Assembly (NCBI GenBank): GCA_903813345.2
Contig: CAIIXF020000006.1
Location: forward strand, 1 to 64,000
DNA from: Owenia fusiformis
Taxonomy: Eukaryota > Annelida > Polychaeta > Sabellida > Oweniidae
Length of the DNA: 64,000 nt
Direction of reading: 5' to 3'
This document shows positions 43,883-55,740 of the stretch, one piece after another; position 1 is the first letter of the stretch; every line of letters starts with the position of its first letter. Under the pieces are notes generated by a model. The model was not told the origin of the DNA and did not search any database. It was given only the letters and a program-made list of their open reading frames with translations. Position numbers and translations under genes: made by a program.

Positions 43883-43887
43883 GTAGT

Positions 43888-44563
43888 ATTGTTCTATTCA
43901 CAACAGAGACATATGTTTTATATGTCGTTGTTCACAACAAGCAGTTCTAGTTAGTATACACAAATTATATTTTTGTAATGTTGAAGGTTTTGCTTATCTG
44001 GAATTGATTTGTTATTCCCTTGTATAACTTGTGATTTATGAATCAAAATTCATTTGTACTTTTTCTACTTATATTAAAATATATACTCTCCTTTTATTGT
44101 ATAACCAAACTTAATTATTCTGTTGACCAAAATAATGTAAAGAGGATGGTGTAGTGAGTGATGACAATGCCCCCTAGTGACATGTAATGCAACTTATCCT
44201 GATATAAATCATTCCAGTCCAAATTTAGATTAGACTCATCTCATCCTAGCAAGATTCTCTACACTCCCCATAATTTTCTCAGAATAAAATTCATAATTTA
44301 ACCAAAAACATCCCTCTCTCTTTTAACCACGCTACCAAAGTATTTTGAGGGGATGTTACATTTCATCATTTGATCTGAAAATATGAGCGTATTGCTCTAC
44401 TGTATATAAAAACAAAATGGTATCCATATTGTATTTAAGACATCCCCAAAACAAAGAAATAAACAGTGGATTATGTTGGGGAACATTGTTTGGAAGATGT
44501 ATTTAAAAACGACAAAGATTTGATGCATTTTTAAACACTGTAGTGGAAACGTTTTTAAAACAA
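43888..44563. other. Non-coding; right part is unit 3 homology
   Basis: 44364-44563 matches 10179-10350 (GATCTGAAAA…CTCTACTGTATATAAAAACA). 43888-44363 shows nothing recognisable. Confidence 0.45.
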
Positions 44564-44599
44564 TCACAGCAAAAAATGCGTATGAATACAATGAATCCT

Positions 44600-45325
44600 G
44601 TCATCAGGATTCATACAGGATATGCACCCAGTGTGCCAAACCTGTATGAATCCTGATGCCTGGATACATACAGGATTGGCACACGGTGTGCCAATCCTGT
44701 ACGTATCCTGAGTCAAGATTCATACAGGATACGCTCGCAGTGTGCCAATCCTGTATGAATCCTGACGCCTGGATTCATGCAGGATATGCACGCAGTGTGC
44801 CAATCCTGTACGTATCCTGAGTCAAGATTCATACAGGATACGCTCGCAGTGTGCCAATCCTGTATGAATCCTGGCGCCTGGATTCATACAGGATATGCAC
44901 GCAGTGTGCCAATCCTGTACGTATCCTGAGTCAAGATTCATACAGGATATGCTCGCTGTGAGCGAATACTGTATGAATCCTGACAGATGGATACATACAG
45001 GATTGGCACACTGTGTGCATATCCTGAACATATCCTGTATCAGGATTTATACAGGATTGGCGCGTGTAGGAATCCAGTAAGAATCCTGCCTCCTGGATTC
45101 ATACAGGATACGCTCGCAGTGTGCCAATCCTGTATGAATCCTGAAGCCTAGATTCATACAGGATATGCACAGTGTGATAATCCTGTACATACAGGTATCC
45201 TGAGTCAAGATTCACACAGGATAGGCTCGCTGTGCGCGAATCATGTATGCATCCTGACGCCAGGATACACATGATATGCACACAGTGTACCAATCCTTTA
45301 CGTACTCTGAGTCAGGATTTGTATA
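44600..45325 (+). repeat. Left minisatellite array of the foldback
   Basis: Higher-order unit about 115-125 bp, composed of CAGGAT/ATCCTG half-sites: GGATTCATACAGGATATGCAC, GCAGTGTGCCAATCCTGTA, CGTATCCTGAGTCAAGATTC. Each CATACAGGAT is followed by an ATCCTGTATG, so the array is itself full of palindromes. Confidence 0.9.
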
Positions 45326-45808
45326 AGTCTGAGGGAGATGATTAAATCTGGTTTAAGCTCACTATTATAAATCAATTAAGGGATTGATGATGAAAGGATG
45401 GGATAATACGCGTTTGTACCAGTGCTGAATGATCATTAACATGGTCCATGTATCTTGCCTAGACTCCCAAATATTCTATGGCGGCCAAATTTTGCAAATG
45501 TATAGTGGTTATTTACTGGTAGGGACTCAATATGGGTTTTATTACGAAGGACAATATCAATACGCATACGAAACCTTTTCTTGAAAACAAAAAAATCAAC
45601 AATAAGTATGAATCCTACGAATGGGTTTCCTTGATCATTGATCTTAACCACACAATACTAGTATATACTTGTTTGATTGCATTTTTGGTTTTTTACGGGT
45701 ATGATATTCAAGAGACCTCGATTCCGGGCCTTGATTGCAGTCTATGCATTAGGTTTTATGAAGTACTATTTTTAATTCCTCATTTTAGATATCACAGATA
45801 AACAAATA
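45326..45808. other. Foldback interior, left part
   Basis: No gene assigned. An 89-codon plus-strand frame (45532-45801) has a YESYEWVSLIIDLNH stretch vaguely like a LINE endonuclease linker, too weak to call. Confidence 0.3.
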
Positions 45809-46203
45809 AAAGGACGATTCTCGGTTTGGAGAACAGTCTCCTGGGCTAATAATTTTTTTCATGAAAAGTATAAAAATATTACCCAAATTAAACTCTGAAT
45901 ATTCAAAAGAGGACATTTAAATCTACAAGATTTAAAAATAACAAATTGGTCAGAAGCAGGGATAACGCTCAATTAGACCGATTCAATAAAATACAACGTC
46001 TCGATTTGGGGAAAGAAGTTCATCAGTGTACTGCGCTAATATTTTTTTGCGAAAAATCTAGAAATATTACCCAAATTAAATTATGACTATTCAAAAGAAG
46101 ACAGTCAAATCTATATTATGTAAAAAAATCAAATTTGTCCGAAGCAGGGATAACGCTCATTTAGATTGATGAACTTCGTTCTCCAAACCGAGAATCGTCC
46201 TTT
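45809..46203. mobile_element. Small TIR element with perfect 26-bp ends
   Basis: AAAGGACGATTCTCGG… at 45809-45834 is the exact reverse complement of 46178-46203. The interior is two diverged copies of a 130-bp unit (AATATTACCCAAATTAAA, then GAAGCAGGGATAACGCTCA). Confidence 0.85.
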
Positions 46204-49200
46204 GATGTAAAAATATTACCATAGGCCTTTAAAATCAAAGTAACCTGCCATATAGAAATCAATCCTCATCATGTTGCTAACAAACAACAGAATTTGGCAT
46301 TAATATCAAAGGTAGAACTGGACAATAAATTAATAACAATAAGATATTGTTTTAGATCCGGGTTTTGGATATACAGTTCTACCTCTTTGAAAAAACGTCG
46401 ACTGGCTTTTCTGTACCTTGGATCTAAAATTGATATGTGTAAGAGCAAAACAGTTACATATATTCATCTTAAAAGGTTTTCCCTAGGCCGGAAAGAATTG
46501 AAATAGGACCGTTTCAAGAAATGAGCGATTAATAGAAATCTGATGTGGGAAGCAAGTGGATCTAATTTACCAAAAAAATGTGTATTTAAGATTTAGCATG
46601 GACTTTCAATAATATCTATCGAATGCCCATGGATCTAGTACATTTTGGGCACCTGGGATAGGGGAGTTGATCGTCACTTCAGTTTAGCCATTACATATCG
46701 TGTAAGTCAATATTGTCAATCAACCAACTATCCGAGTGCTGGAATGCGGAGCTTGGTTGTAGGGTATATTATGTATTGCATATAAAGATACTTTGGAGAA
46801 TTTTAGACATGGTAATGAGTGATATAAGCCAGACATATTGAAACGTTTTGGCTTGCTCGGTAGATCTGATATTCTCTCTTTAAGTAACCCTGAAAAGTAT
46901 TACCCAGTAAGAGCATATAGAATTAGAAAATGTAGCTTTGTCTTCACGCATCCTTTTGGTATCAGTTATGTTCTCAAATGTCAACCTTCGTGCTTCATTT
47001 GGAACTTGGAAGTTGCATTAAATCAATCAAATGTGTGCAGTTGATATCATTGACCAACTGTAGCAGCAGAGGGGCATTATTTGCAAGACATAAACAGCAA
47101 ACGAGACCGGATCAATTAGTTGCTTGGTTGGTTGCTTTGTTGTTTGGTTGCTTGGTTTGTCGAATGCTTTGTTTTCTGCTTGATGAGTAGCTTTCTTCCT
47201 TAATTGGTCGGTGGCTTTGTTGATTAGTTGCATGGTTTGTTGTTTGCTTACTTAGTTTTCTGCTTGGATGGTCGTTTGCTTGCTTGCTTGCTTTGTTGAT
47301 TACTTGTGTGGTTCGTTGCTGGGCTAGTTGATTGATTACTTGGAAGATTTCTATCATGATTGCAGATGGGGGGGGGGGGGGTACATATATGATCAGATTT
47401 GATGACGAATATGCAAAATGTTTAAAAGCCCAGGGTTTAAATATTTGACACTACATGAAACTATTAATGTAAATAAGAATATGAAATATGATCTCAATTT
47501 TGGATTTTGGATGTAAATCAAGATCACATGTATTTCTTTGCATCTAGTCTATTGGGAAAATAAAACTTCAACTGTTGCCTTTTGTGCATTCCACCTTTCG
47601 TTTCGCTCAGTTCTGCAAAAATATGTTGACATATCAACGTTTTTGGGTTGTTTCATTTGCGAAATAATTGTAATTAAGAGACACTAGATGGGTGGGGGGT
47701 GAGTTTGAATTGATTCTTTTCACAGGATTTGATATACACAGCTGTAAGGAGCATACTCGTTTCCCAGTTTGATTTTCAATCAAAACATCATACTTTGGAA
47801 ATCCAAGACAAATTAATGCTGTAAGTAACTAATATTAAATGATAACAAAAGATTAATTACTTAGTTTATGTCTTTGTTTTTATAACTGCGGAAGTGTACT
47901 ACCGCCTTGATTACAGAAGAGATCATCGAGGAATTACTTTAGATTTTATGATTATAATTATTCTTTGCCTCTAGTCTCATTTCTTAAACCTGCCTCTATT
48001 TGCGTATTTAATTAATATTTGTGATAAACTATTTCAGCTATTTGACAAAACCAAAAGTTGCTACATTATAGCCCCCCCCCCCCCCTTGCACACGAGGTCT
48101 TCGTCTGTTTTTCAAGTCCCGGGCCCACATTGGGCGATATGTGTAGAATATGCATTTAGATTTGTTACTTGGAGAGGCACACAGAAGCAAACTCACTGGA
48201 GACATTGATAGTAATCAGGATTGAGAGTAAATGGTAAATACACGGGGCATTGTACCCGGGGCATTGTATTTTTCGATTTCAAATATATGATTCAGATTCG
48301 GAGAGTTTTTCTAATCCCGGGTTTCTAATCAAATTATTACTCATATAGTGATGCAAGACAACAATACACATCATATTCTGTTTTTGAACATTATTACTAT
48401 AATTATTTTGGGAACATGAGACATCAACCGGCGATATAGATATTGACAACGTGCAGATGTAAAGTACATGGTCATCATCCATCCTCGCGTGATGCATATG
48501 TATGTCATTGTCGCCATTTAGTATGTACACTTAAAGTATATGAGTCAAAACGATTTTCAAAATATAATTTACACTGAGTCAAGATGCTAGAAAAGCATCT
48601 TTATTTCAGATTTCATTTTCCCATGGCTTTACAAATCTGATAACTGATAAGTTACATTGCGAATACGCCGTCTGGTTGCTGTATTTGTTAAAATAACATC
48701 CGAACTAGACGACATGTATAAATAATCCAATTTGCTTTGATATCATAACATATACAATATATATTATATATTTGTTTTCAGACATATCTTATTACAATTA
48801 TTACACAAGTATTAGCCCCAACTCTGATCATGATAACTCACCCCCCCCCTCCACTCCATGTGATGCCTTTCAATTCAATTTTTTCATAAATGACATAGAA
48901 CCTGAAATGTGCGCCCTGAAATGTGCGTTGCGTCTGCAAATGCATCTAGGCACCAGTCGACGACAAAATCAAACTGGGAAACGAGTATGGGAGGAGGGGG
49001 GATGAGCATTAACATAATCAGATTTTAGGATGCATTTGCAAATTGTATTTGAAATTCGCATGGGAAGGAAAAGAAGGAAATGGGTCTTAAAATCTGACAC
49101 TCACTCATGGAAATAGTATGATGCCTGAAAACAAGTACGGTATATGGAATCAAAAAATCTTGCCTCTAGACTATCCCCCCGCCTCTATTTCAGCCAAAAT

Positions 49201-49681
49201 ACACACACTCATGGCTTGTAGCTAAATTATCAATCATCATTAGTGAATTTGAATTTTCACTTGTAATAGCAATTATAACAATAGCAATTATCCTTTCAAT
49301 AGTTTTAGCAAGAGAGTTCATCTGTTGCCTCTTTTATCATCTGAACTCCAGAGTAAATGATAACCATGTATAAGGAATTCTCTATCCCCGATAAAGCTTC
49401 ATCAATAATCGCAAAATAATAAACTCAATATTATAATATCATATGACAGTTCAAATCGTGAGAAATTATGGTGGCGACGGAGTGGTAGAGCGATGACAAA
49501 ATGCCTGGCGAGAAGCCGTGCAGTTTAGGGGTTTGGATACCATATACTGTACATGTACATTATTTTGACTAAATACAGTTTTATCTACCTTGCGTTACTT
49601 TTAAGTTAACCTCCGGGTCATGGGTATTCTGAGGCACGCCTCTCTAGCGAAAGCCCTGAGTTTTAGCCATGCAGTATGACG
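46204..49681. other. Foldback interior, central part
   Basis: AT-rich and non-coding. 47110-47340 is a degenerate TTGGTTGC/TTGCTTG simple repeat that gives Gln/Asn/Thr-rich antisense frames. G/C homopolymers lie near 47369, 48069 and 48841. No gene recognised. Confidence 0.4.
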
Positions 49682-49893
49682 CAGGCCCGTAGCTAGGATT
49701 TGCCATGTGAGGTTCACTTCTTGAAAAATTCCAAGGGGGGTTTACTTGTGCCGGTATAAAAATGGCCGAAATCACTTAAAAAGTGTTCAAAATGGTGAAA
49801 ACCGCATTCTTTTGAATGATTTTTTGCCGGGGGAGGGGGGGGGGTAAATCGAACCGATCGAACCCCCCTGGATATGTGCCTGTGACGGGCCTG
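49682..49893. mobile_element. CAGGCCCGTAGC MITE, copy 3
   Basis: 212 bp with CAGGCCCGTAGC at the left and ACGGGCCTG at the right. Internal similarity to the copies at 17478 and 43671 (AAAATCACTT…AAGTG and a G-run). No clear target duplication. Confidence 0.75.
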
Positions 49894-50804
49894 ATATCTA
49901 GAAGGCGCTTGATAATGATCAGGGGTGCCGGGTAAACAAATTCTTATTCCCCATCGAACATGAATACAATTACATGGAGATGAAGGGCTGACGCAAGTGA
50001 AGTTAATTTGTTGTTGTATCATATTGGCTAAATCATAAGTAAATAAGTCCAGAAATACATGGACAAAATGTAATCAGAAAGGTGGACTAATTGGTATTAT
50101 TTGTTTTGATTAATGATTATACATAACTAAAACGCTATGTTAGATGTCTGTAATCCCCCCCCCCCTCTCACCAAGGGCTATGCATTGTTTCAAGTGATAT
50201 AAAATCTAGATTCGTAGAACATTGATACCTGTACTACGTATTTCGTACTTTCGCACATTAACAATTTATCACAAAATGTCATGTTGACCTCGATTTGACC
50301 CTTTTGACCTACCTTTTGAAAACAATACTTTTTGGAGCGCTAATTGAATATTAAATGGTTACAAAATACCAACAATATTGAAAACAGATAAGTAATAATA
50401 AATTGCCGGGGGAATTCCAAATATCCAAATCCCTCCACCATTGCGACTATGTGTTATAATGGGCTTTTAATTGAAAGTCTGTTATAAAAAGGTTGCAGAC
50501 ATTAGGCTCTTTAAAAGTATGTCATATTGCTATTTATATACCATTTGTCTTCTTAATAGCTTCTTAAGCATCAAATATCAAATCACAATAGTCCAGGGAA
50601 AAAATAATTGTGAATAATGGCAAAATGTTCATTCTTAATTTAATGAAATTCACTTTTGGATACTAGTACAGGTACTTTTGAAAGTATATTATTTGTTTGA
50701 TTGAAAAAATTGAAATATTGTTTTTTTTATCTTAACATGGATTTTTTAAAGAATTTTGTAATAAATGTTAGTAACAATAGCAATCAATAATTTGTAAATT
50801 ATGT
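49894..50804. other. Foldback interior, right part
   Basis: AT-rich, with a C-run near 50155. Nothing recognised. Confidence 0.35.
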
Positions 50805-51560
50805 GCAGGATATGTAATCCGGGATATGCACACAGTGTGTCAATCCTGAATGTATCCAGGCGTCAGGATTCATACAGGATTGGCACACTGCGAGCGTATC
50901 CTGTATGAATCCAGGAGGGAGGATTCATACTGGATTTCTACCTGCTCCAATCCTGTATAAATCCTGACGCGTGGATACGTATAGGATATGTACATTGTGT
51001 GCCAATCCTGTATGTATCCAGGCATCAGGATTCATACAGGATTGGCACACTGCGAGCGTATCCTGTATGAATCCAGGAGCAGGATTTATACTGGATTCCT
51101 ACATTCGCAAATCCTGTATAAATCCTGACACAGGATACATACAGGATATGTACATTGTGTGCCAATCCTGTATGTATCCAGGCATCAGGATTCATACAGG
51201 ATTGGCACACTGCGAGCGTATCCTGTATGAATCCAGATGCAGGATTCATACAGGATTCCTACACGTGCCAATTCTGCATAAATCCTGACACAGGATATGT
51301 ACAGGATATGTACATTGTGTGCCAATCCTGTATATATCCAGGCATCAGGATTCATACAGGATTGGCACACTGCGAGCGTATCCTGTATGAATCCAGATGC
51401 AGGATTCATACTGGATTTCTACACGCGCCAATCCTGTATAAATCCTGACACAGTATATGTACAGGATATGTACATTCGGTGCCAATCCTGTATGTATCCA
51501 GGCATCAGGATTCATACAGGTTTGGCACACTGGGTGCATATCCTGTATGTATCCTGACGT
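50805..51560 (-). repeat. Right minisatellite array of the foldback
   Basis: Period about 160 bp. The words ATTCATACAGGATTGGCACA and CTGCGAGCGTATCCTGTATG are the reverse of the left-array words. At least four units. Confidence 0.9.
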
Positions 51561-51616
51561 CAGGATTCGTTGTATTCGTACACATTTTTTGCTGTGAATA
51601 GTAACCACCTGCTTAC

Positions 51617-52052
51617 CTGACACCTGTAAGTCACTTGTGCCGTCCCCTCTTCCCCACTTGTGTTTCTTGAATATGTGTACGAATGCATCTTTTCTTTTCA
51701 CATCCATTTCTGGAGCGATAGCATCATGTGTGTCTTTATGTAAAACAGTCTTGAAATCTGGATTAAATGTCCTCATTGTTGCACCTGTTATACAATTGGT
51801 GGATATACCCTTTCTTGTATTGCTATGCTGAAGAGAGTGAAAAAGATTGGTGAATTTTTCATCTCCGTAATTCACATGGGTTTGGGTTTTTCGGATCTGT
51901 GATGATTTATCCTGGTCATGTGTATCTTGTTCCTGATGTAGTTTTAGTACATCGGTTTGCATTGATGATCCTTTGTGCATGTAGACGAGTGCAAAACCAA
52001 CTAAAATGAAAAAACCAACAATTGCTCCTATTCGGTACCTCCTGTCTTGCAT
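51617..52052 (-). CDS. Exon 1 (copy A) of membrane-anchored SAM methyltransferase
   Basis: 436 nt from ATG (MQDRRYRIGAIVGF) to donor TCAG|GTAAGC, phase 1. Residues 8-25 form a single uncleaved hydrophobic segment preceded by arginines (type II anchor). The stem (residues about 30-95) is polar with TMRTFNPDFKTVLHK. The last 20 residues (FVHIFKKHKWGRGDGTSD) begin the methyltransferase family signature. It partners exon 2 at 40944-41578. Reading on past the donor gives only minisatellite-encoded peptide, so the exon ends at 51617. Start chosen because the same ATG and preceding 70 bp are conserved in all three copies. Confidence 0.85.
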
Positions 52053-52086
52053 CTTGTTTTCAGCCTGGTCTCATCAAGTGATTCGT

Positions 52087-52096
52087 CACTATATTA
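52087..52096 (-). promoter_or_regulatory. Candidate TATA box for copy A
   Basis: TAATATAGTG on the minus strand, 35-44 nt before the ATG, in the block conserved among the copies. The piggyBac-like element starts about 70 bp further upstream. Confidence 0.35.
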
Positions 52097-52168
52097 CGAA
52101 TGGGCTTTCGTCAGTATTTTACGTATGGATAAAAAGTATATATGTCACTTTTCGTTTCCGCACATTAA

Positions 52169-53676
52169 CCCTAATGTGAACTGGGTGGGGGAGATAGGGG
52201 GGGGGGGGTAGGTGTGTAGGGGGGGGGGTAGAGGGGGGGGGGTCGGATGACCCAAAAATTGAGGTGCAAAAATCGAGGTGATCAGGGATAATTTGGTTGA
52301 GTTGGGATGGTGGGAACTTGGGATTTTTTTCAGAAATTTCTTGAAAATCACACCATTTCTATAAAAATATAAAAAATAAAAGCTGGTCACTTTTACTTTC
52401 CTTTGGATATGGATCATATAGTATACTAAATACCCTTTCAAACAAGCCATATAACAAGGTAATCTGACTTTTATTGACTGAGATACGAAGTTTACAATAT
52501 AATATTGTGGTCCATGACTCGCGTTTCGATCCAAATAGTTGTAAAAATTGTAAAAAAATGTTTTTTCAAAAACTGGTAATCATATTACTTAATATAGTTA
52601 ATATACTATATAGATAATTAGTTAAGCTTTTTTATTTTTTTCTGTTTAAGCTGTACACTTTGCCCAAATGTGGGATACAAATATAATAAAGCTCATAATA
52701 ATAATAATATATCCATGAAATTTATCTGGGAGGTCCTGAACATGTTTGTAAGATGTCTGCAAAACCATATAACCATATCTCAATTTGTTTCTTAGAAATA
52801 TTTTTTTTAAAGATTTTTCCGTCTCGTGGCTTTTTTAGTCATTTTTCCATCTTAATATGCATATAATTTACAAATATATACATGCATTAAAATATTACAC
52901 AATTATCTGAACAATGTATCAAACAAGTGGGTAAGAGTAAATTGTATTTTAAGTTCTAGTTTTTGAGAATTTTTTTTTCTGTCATCTCAAGTGGCGTTAT
53001 TTATTTTAAAATAGTTTTCATAAATCAGTAAATATAGAGCCAAACATGTAATTCTATGTAATATTTTGATTATGTACCAGTAGAAACATATAGCTTCTAT
53101 AAAATATGTCAATGCTGCAACTTTTGGCTCAAATACACTTATTTTTAACGCGTAAGATTGCCGTTTCGCTAGCCGAGATGCACTAAAAACAAAATTTCTC
53201 GGCTAATACTCAATCAATATCCAAAGTTATTTTAAAAAAAATGTTAATCTATTCAGTATCTTAGGTCCTGGGCTGTGATTTGTCTCCCACTCCCCCATTT
53301 TTCGATATTTCATTTCATCAAATTTTCGACCAAATCACCTATCTCTGGATCTAGGAAAGGTACTTACCCAAGTTTTTTTGTCCTAAAAAGGTAGATACTA
53401 TATACATCTATCATCTTTTCTAGCTAAAAAGCATTGTTTGATGTTTTGACGGAAAAAAGTAAAAAATACGCGAAAAAAGCTCACCCCTATGCTACTTTGA
53501 CCCCATTTGACCTACTTTTTTTGAGATTTTAATACACCCCCCCCCCCCTTGAGAGTTTTGAATGACCTACAATATGGTACCTTACTTTTTACTGTACCTC
53601 TTCAACTTTTGAAACGCCATCCGACCCCCCCCCCCTGTCCATTAGTGTTATGAAAAATACGTTGTACACATTAGGG
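52169..53676. mobile_element. piggyBac-like non-autonomous element, TTAA target
   Basis: 1508 bp. The ends CCCTAATGTGAAC and GTACACATTAGGG are inverted, flanked by TTAA at 52165-52168 and 53677-53680. Units 1 and 2 show the empty site (CACATTAAAATAGGCGAG near 10933, CACATTAAATAGGCGAG near 26391). CCC termini and TTAA duplication are the piggyBac signature. G-runs lie at 52190-52245 and C-runs at 53536 and 53626. No transposase. Confidence 0.9.
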
Positions 53677-53922
53677 TTAAAATAGACGAGAGTAATCGCT
53701 CTACTTCATACTGTGACAAAGTTGCAAATGGCCTTATTTAATTATTAACTATGATCATATCTATTTGTGTTCAGCTTGGAAAAGTAGGGTTAAATTAATA
53801 TAGGATTGTATATATTGATTTATTGTCGTTGTTTCTGGCACCATTGTGATTTGGTTTGTTATGATATCAGTTGTGTTTCAATCAACACCTTGGCAATTAA
53901 TCAACATAGTGATGTGTAAGCA

Positions 53923-54763
53923 TTAAAGGCCCCATGTAAAGTTTAAACCACTTTGGCTTATATTGTAGTCTTACCCAATGTTATCAAAGTGTGATATGTG
54001 AAACTTTTTTTTTTAATTTCAAAAAGTGGTTTTTGATAGACTTTTTGTTCCAAAATTTGTGAATTTATTTAAAACCAACTTTTAGAGGTCACTCATATCT
54101 TCTAATTAGCCACAATTCATACCAATGCATAGCATACATCCTCCCATGTTTTTTGCCGAAGAAATTGAAAAAATCGGTTGATAAACAAGCGAGAAATGAA
54201 CTTATCAGTGCATGAAAATGGTTCTGAGAAAAATGCATTTAAAATTTTTAGTTCTCATAGAAACCAATGGTACAATGATATCTAAAACATAATTTATTCT
54301 TCCTTTTAACCTGGTTAGACAATCAACATTGGCTTTTTATGAAAGTCTAGCATATTTAGAAAAGACTGACATCGAAAAAAAAATTCATTTTTTTTCAAAA
54401 AGTTTTTGTTACCTTAGTGACATCACTAATGTTTCAAAATATTTTTGATAAGCTAAAACATTGAAGTGGCCCATTAAATATGACATTTTATTATTGAAAT
54501 AGTGTGTCTTTTGTTCAATCTTTGCATTGGTGTTAAAAATATAATCTTTTTTGAAATGCATTAAGAAATATTTGATGATTAAGAAATTTCAACTTTTTTT
54601 GAAAAATGGCGGGAAATTTGAATATTTGAGAAATGAAATACTCACGACTTTTTTTCCAAAAAAATATTTTGTTCAAAAATCTCTAAAAATCACTTTTTAA
54701 GTCCTGACAAATAGTAAATGAATGATAAAAAAATATTTTCAAACTTTAGACGGGGACTTTAAA
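53923..54763. mobile_element. MITE with TTAAAGKCCCC ends
   Basis: TTAAAGGCCCCATGTAAAGTTT at the left is the inverted partner of AAACTTTAGACGGGGACTTTAA at the right, about 22 bp with four mismatches. The interior is AT-rich without a gene. Flanks give no clear target duplication. Confidence 0.7.
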
Positions 54764-55334
54764 CATTTTTAACATCAACATGATCAAGATAACTGAACTC
54801 AAGAGCTGGTAGTGCTTTGGATGATGGTTTGATTTAACCTTCAACTCTTGTCCATATATTACATGACTCAATATTTCATTACAAAAAATAAGGTTTTCTT
54901 TCTGCATAACTTTGAAACATGAACTTCATATGTGAATGCTGTGAAAAAAACTAATCTTTGAATTCAAGAATATTTGAACTATGAACAAACATATTACATA
55001 TTATGATATCAAAGGAGCTTCTACAATCAAAGTTAATATAATATAGAAGTTGTGTATTAAAAGTAAGATTAAAGGGAAATATTTACAAAACAAATTATAG
55101 ATTAATTGGTTGATTATCTCCTTGATAAGATAATTATTTTAAAACAATTTTTAAGATTTCTCCTCAAAAAGTTCTTTGTTCATCACTTGTAGTTCACTCG
55201 ATTATGTTTTTCACCAAATCGGATCGCTTCGGTAACAAAATGTCCTTGAAGGCACGATTTTTTACTTTTTCTTTATTTCAAGCATTGTAGGCCGAATTCT
55301 CACATAATTTTATCACAAACGATTCTCAGTAGGT
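54764..55334. other. Unassigned AT-rich stretch
   Basis: 55245-55330 resembles 21885-22010 (GAATTCTCAC…TTATCACAAACG). Nothing else. Confidence 0.35.
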
Positions 55335-55490
55335 AACCGGACAAGTCATCCCCTAGACAACTCGTCCCCTGGACAACTAATTTGAATAATATAACATTAA
55401 ATTACTCAAACATGCCAACGGATGAGACGTCCAGGGGATGAGTTGTCTAGGGGATGAGTTGTCCACGGGATGAGTTGTCCGGATACCCAC
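55335..55490. repeat. Palindromic GGACAACTCATCCCC array (MITE)
   Basis: The left half is CCGGACAAGTCATCCCCTAG-ACAACTCGTCCCCTGGACAAC. The right half carries GGGGATGAGTTGTC three times in reverse. The word repeats every 16-18 bp. About 155 bp in total. Confidence 0.85.
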
Positions 55491-55740
55491 ACTAGTATCT
55501 TGTTAACCTATATTCAGCATTGTATTTATGTATAGGCCACTTATTAGGGTCATAATTCAAATTGTTGGACAAATAATTTCGGCATATGAACTTAAAGACC
55601 TTTTCATTATCTTAACAAACAAAATGGGGCGATGGACACAAATATGACAGCACAAAATGGGATACAACACACTGGTTGAAGAAACTCTGGTGAAATTTGA
55701 ATATGAAACGCTGGTGAAATTTGAATATATATATATATAG

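Larger units (their letters stand above)
44564..51597. mobile_element. 7-kb foldback element with inverted minisatellite arms
   Basis: The outer ends TCACAGCAAAAAATG (44564) and CATTTTTTGCTGTGA (ending 51597) are inverted. Inside each lies a tandem array (44600-45325 and 50805-51560) of the same repeat in opposite orientation. The 5.5-kb middle holds smaller elements and no recognised gene. Paralogous exon 1 copies lack it. A target duplication was not found. Confidence 0.75.
41579..51616 (-). other. Intron 1 of methyltransferase copy A (about 10 kb)
   Basis: GT donor at 51616-51615 (GTAAGC) and AG acceptor at 41580-41579. It is filled with mobile elements: mariner MITE 42052-42669, CAGGCCC MITE 43671-43882, the foldback 44564-51597, and smaller elements inside that. 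41640-42050 and 42672-43068 show no recognised feature, apart from 41781-41860, which resembles 9455-9530. Confidence 0.65.
44364..53730 (-). repeat. Tandem duplication unit 3 of the methyltransferase locus
   Basis: 44364-44563, 51598-52168 and 53677-53730 align with unit 1 (10179-10960), interrupted by the foldback (44564-51597) and the piggyBac-like element (52169-53676). Confidence 0.75.

Noticed and set aside
44600-45325. CRISPR-like regular repeats (also 50805-51560)
   Set aside because: Units are contiguous, variable and palindromic with no unique spacers, and the genome is eukaryotic. They are minisatellite arms of a foldback element.
45532-45801. 89-codon frame resembling a LINE endonuclease linker
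   Set aside because: Similarity limited to one short stretch; not enough to call.
47027-47357. Gln/Asn/Thr-rich frames, possible prion-like protein
   Set aside because: Translation of a TTGCTTG-type simple repeat, with no start context or conservation.
51345-51616. C-terminal extension of exon 1A through the minisatellite
   Set aside because: A good splice donor precedes it, and the two other copies have different sequence there.
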